Source: a bacterium HR27 (GTDB lineage: Bacteria; Chloroflexota; Chloroflexia; Thermomicrobiales; Thermomicrobiaceae). Taken from it: a stretch of 5,835 bases of DNA. A program made the position numbers and the translations under genes. Positions within the stretch are counted from its first letter, which is position 1. Every line of letters begins with the position of its first letter. This document shows, piece after piece, positions 5,022 to 5,835 of the stretch. The DNA lies in NCBI GenBank assembly GCA_002898975.1, contig BEID01000107.1:1-5835 (forward strand). Direction: 5' to 3'. Under the pieces are notes generated by a model. It did not search any database. It saw nothing but the letters and a program-made list of their open reading frames with translations, and had not been told where the DNA came from.

Positions 5022-5373
5022 GGTGGAGATGGGGGGAATCGAACCCCCGTCCAGAGCGTTCAGCCGAGGATATCCTACAGGCTTAGTCGGTGTTCTCCTG
5101 TCGCTGCCGGGCTCCCACCGACAGGATCCCAGTCAGCCGAGCCGGATCGCTCTTGACCTCGCCCGCACCGGCGCTTGGGCGAGGGGCACCCCGGTCTTGC
5201 GACGCCCGCTCCAGACCCACCGGGGAAAGGTCCGGGCAGACGTGGCTGCGTGAATTACGCAGCCAGAGCGAGTTCGCGCTCGCCAGTTACTTTGGTACCC
5301 CTTTTTACGAGTTCGTGGGCGACCTCGGCCTGCAATCCTCGGACCTACGGCCCTGTCGAATCCTGTCATCCCC
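5022..5373 (-). ncRNA. ssrA: tmRNA (one-piece transfer-messenger RNA)
   Basis: tmRNA rescues stalled ribosomes by acting first as alanyl-tRNA and then as a short message that tags the nascent protein for proteolysis. The 5' end reads GGGGATGACAGGATTCGAC (5355-5373) and pairs with CATCTCC (5025-5031) near the 3' end to form the tRNA-like acceptor stem. The T arm is GGGGGTTCGATTCCCCC. The message part and its stop-codon hairpin lie at 5244-5284. After the discriminator A (5024) come CC and then G, so the last A of the CCA tail is not encoded and must be added or exchanged after transcription. Length is about 352 nt, normal for a one-piece tmRNA. It has its own promoter and terminator and runs divergently from speD. 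Confidence 0.96.
5255..5284 (-). other. tmRNA tag-peptide reading frame (GERELALAA)
   Basis: The resume codon GGC (5282-5284) is preceded by GTAACT, with U at -5 and A at -4 as in other tmRNAs. It is followed by codons for G-E-R-E-L-A-L-A-A and a TAA (5255-5257). The stop sits in the hairpin GGCTGCGT (5244-5251) with ACGCAGCC (5257-5264), the usual helix after the tag. The LALAA end fits the ClpXP-type degron. First residue Gly rather than Ala. Confidence 0.88.
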
Positions 5374-5399
5374 ATGCCGCAGTTCCGAGCGCAGTCTTT

Positions 5400-5428
5400 A
5401 TTGTAACCACCGATGGCCGACCCTGCAA
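5400..5428 (-). promoter_or_regulatory. Promoter of ssrA
   Basis: Minus-strand TTGCAG (5423-5428), a 17-bp spacer and TACAAT (5400-5405; five of six consensus bases). The predicted start near 5393 gives a 5' precursor of about 20 nt before the mature end at 5373, to be removed by RNase P. Confidence 0.7.
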
Positions 5429-5495
5429 GGAGCGGTCGAGCTCGAACGATCGGCTGGATCATCAGGCCTCACTGGCGCCTCGCGGTCACCGGGGG

Positions 5496-5524
5496 TTGCA
5501 GGGGGAAAGGTCGAGTGGTAGACT
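5496..5524 (+). promoter_or_regulatory. Promoter of speD
   Basis: TTGCAG (5496-5501), a 17-bp spacer and TAGACT (5519-5524), with a TG at 5516-5517 as in an extended -10. The -35 hexamer is identical to that of the divergent ssrA promoter. The leader would be about 70 nt and contains a small hairpin TGCCC/GGGCA (5535-5539 with 5548-5552); no known riboswitch is recognised in it. Confidence 0.6.
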
Positions 5525-5601
5525 GTAGTGTCGTTGCCCGTTGGACTGGGCACGCGCTGTTGGGGGGTGATCGTTCTCAGGTAAACGGAGGTCTGTGGGG
5601 A

Positions 5602-5835
5602 GTGAAGAGCCTGGGTCGACACGTCATTGTCGAACTCTGGGGTTGCAAGAATATCGACTCCCTGCACGCGGTCGAAGAGGCCATCCGCGACGCAGTCGCC
5701 GCAACGAATGCGACGTTGCGCGACCTGCAGGTTTTTCCCTGGGAGCCGTACAACGGGGTCAGTGGTATCGCCATTTTGTCCGAGTCGCACCTGAGCATCC
5801 ACACCTGGCCGGAGCTCGGGTACGCGGCTGTGGAC
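5602..5835 (+). CDS. speD: S-adenosylmethionine decarboxylase proenzyme, N-terminal 78 residues (3' end outside window)
   Basis: SpeD decarboxylates S-adenosylmethionine in the cytosol to give the aminopropyl donor for spermidine and related polyamines. The proenzyme cuts itself before a serine that becomes the pyruvoyl cofactor: here E61-S62 in the conserved [14 protein letters not shown]67 is the conserved catalytic histidine, and S54 in NGVSG lies in a conserved strand; the later catalytic Cys lies beyond the window. The start GTG is supported by GGAGGT (5587-5592) 9 nt upstream and by the first residues KSLGRH, which match the start of thermophile SpeD proteins as I remember them. Bacterial class 1 proteins of this type are about 120-140 aa, so roughly half is present. 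The enzyme fits a thermophile making long or branched polyamines, but that is context only. Confidence 0.96.
   Translation, partial: MKSLGRHVIVELWGCKNIDSLHAVEEAIRDAVAATNATLRDLQVFPWEPYNGVSGIAILSESHLSIHTWPELGYAAVD

Noticed and set aside
5022..5060. Integration (att) site at the 3' end of ssrA
   Set aside because: This is a classic target, but no second copy of the tmRNA 3' end and no integrase are present in the window.

Overview
The window is GC-rich bacterial DNA. The minus-strand tmRNA gene reads a tag GERELALAA. From memory, tags beginning GERE occur in Chloroflexota. Next to it lies speD, whose product resembles thermophile SpeD proteins. Together these suggest a thermophilic Chloroflexota-type organism, perhaps Thermomicrobia. 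This is an inference from memory, not a search.

Layout. (1) Positions 1-2279, minus strand: a tight four-gene operon, each junction an ATGA overlap. It holds a 77-aa protein, a 149-aa protein, a 436-aa RepA-like hexameric-helicase/RecA-fold ATPase, and the start of a fourth gene cut by the window edge. A good sigma70-type promoter (2251-2279) drives it through a structured leader. A 47-nt stem-loop (2148-2194) ends three bases before the first start codon. Inside the ATPase gene, 315-546, is a dense array of GTAGAC/GTCTAC hexamers in both orientations and several reading frames. This looks like a plasmid or integrated-element replication module. (2) 2276-2707, minus: a 143-aa protein with a split C/C...C/H metal-binding pattern. 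(3) 2791-3504, plus: a three-gene operon of unknown function (42-aa protein, four-helix membrane protein, CPRCG protein). (4) 3531-4919, minus: a GT-C-type membrane glycosyltransferase interrupted by one in-frame TAG at 3852-3854. The reading frame stays open on both sides, so this is a young pseudogene, an assembly error or a readthrough gene. (5) 4986-5428, minus: ssrA (tmRNA) with promoter and intrinsic terminator. (6) 5496-5835, plus: promoter and first 78 codons of speD, which runs off the window.

Regions 4-6 look like ordinary chromosome. Region 1, with its coupled genes, Rep-like ATPase, regulatory hairpin and DNA-level repeat array, looks like accessory DNA and holds the most interesting signals. 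No boundary, integrase or attachment repeat between the two parts is visible here.
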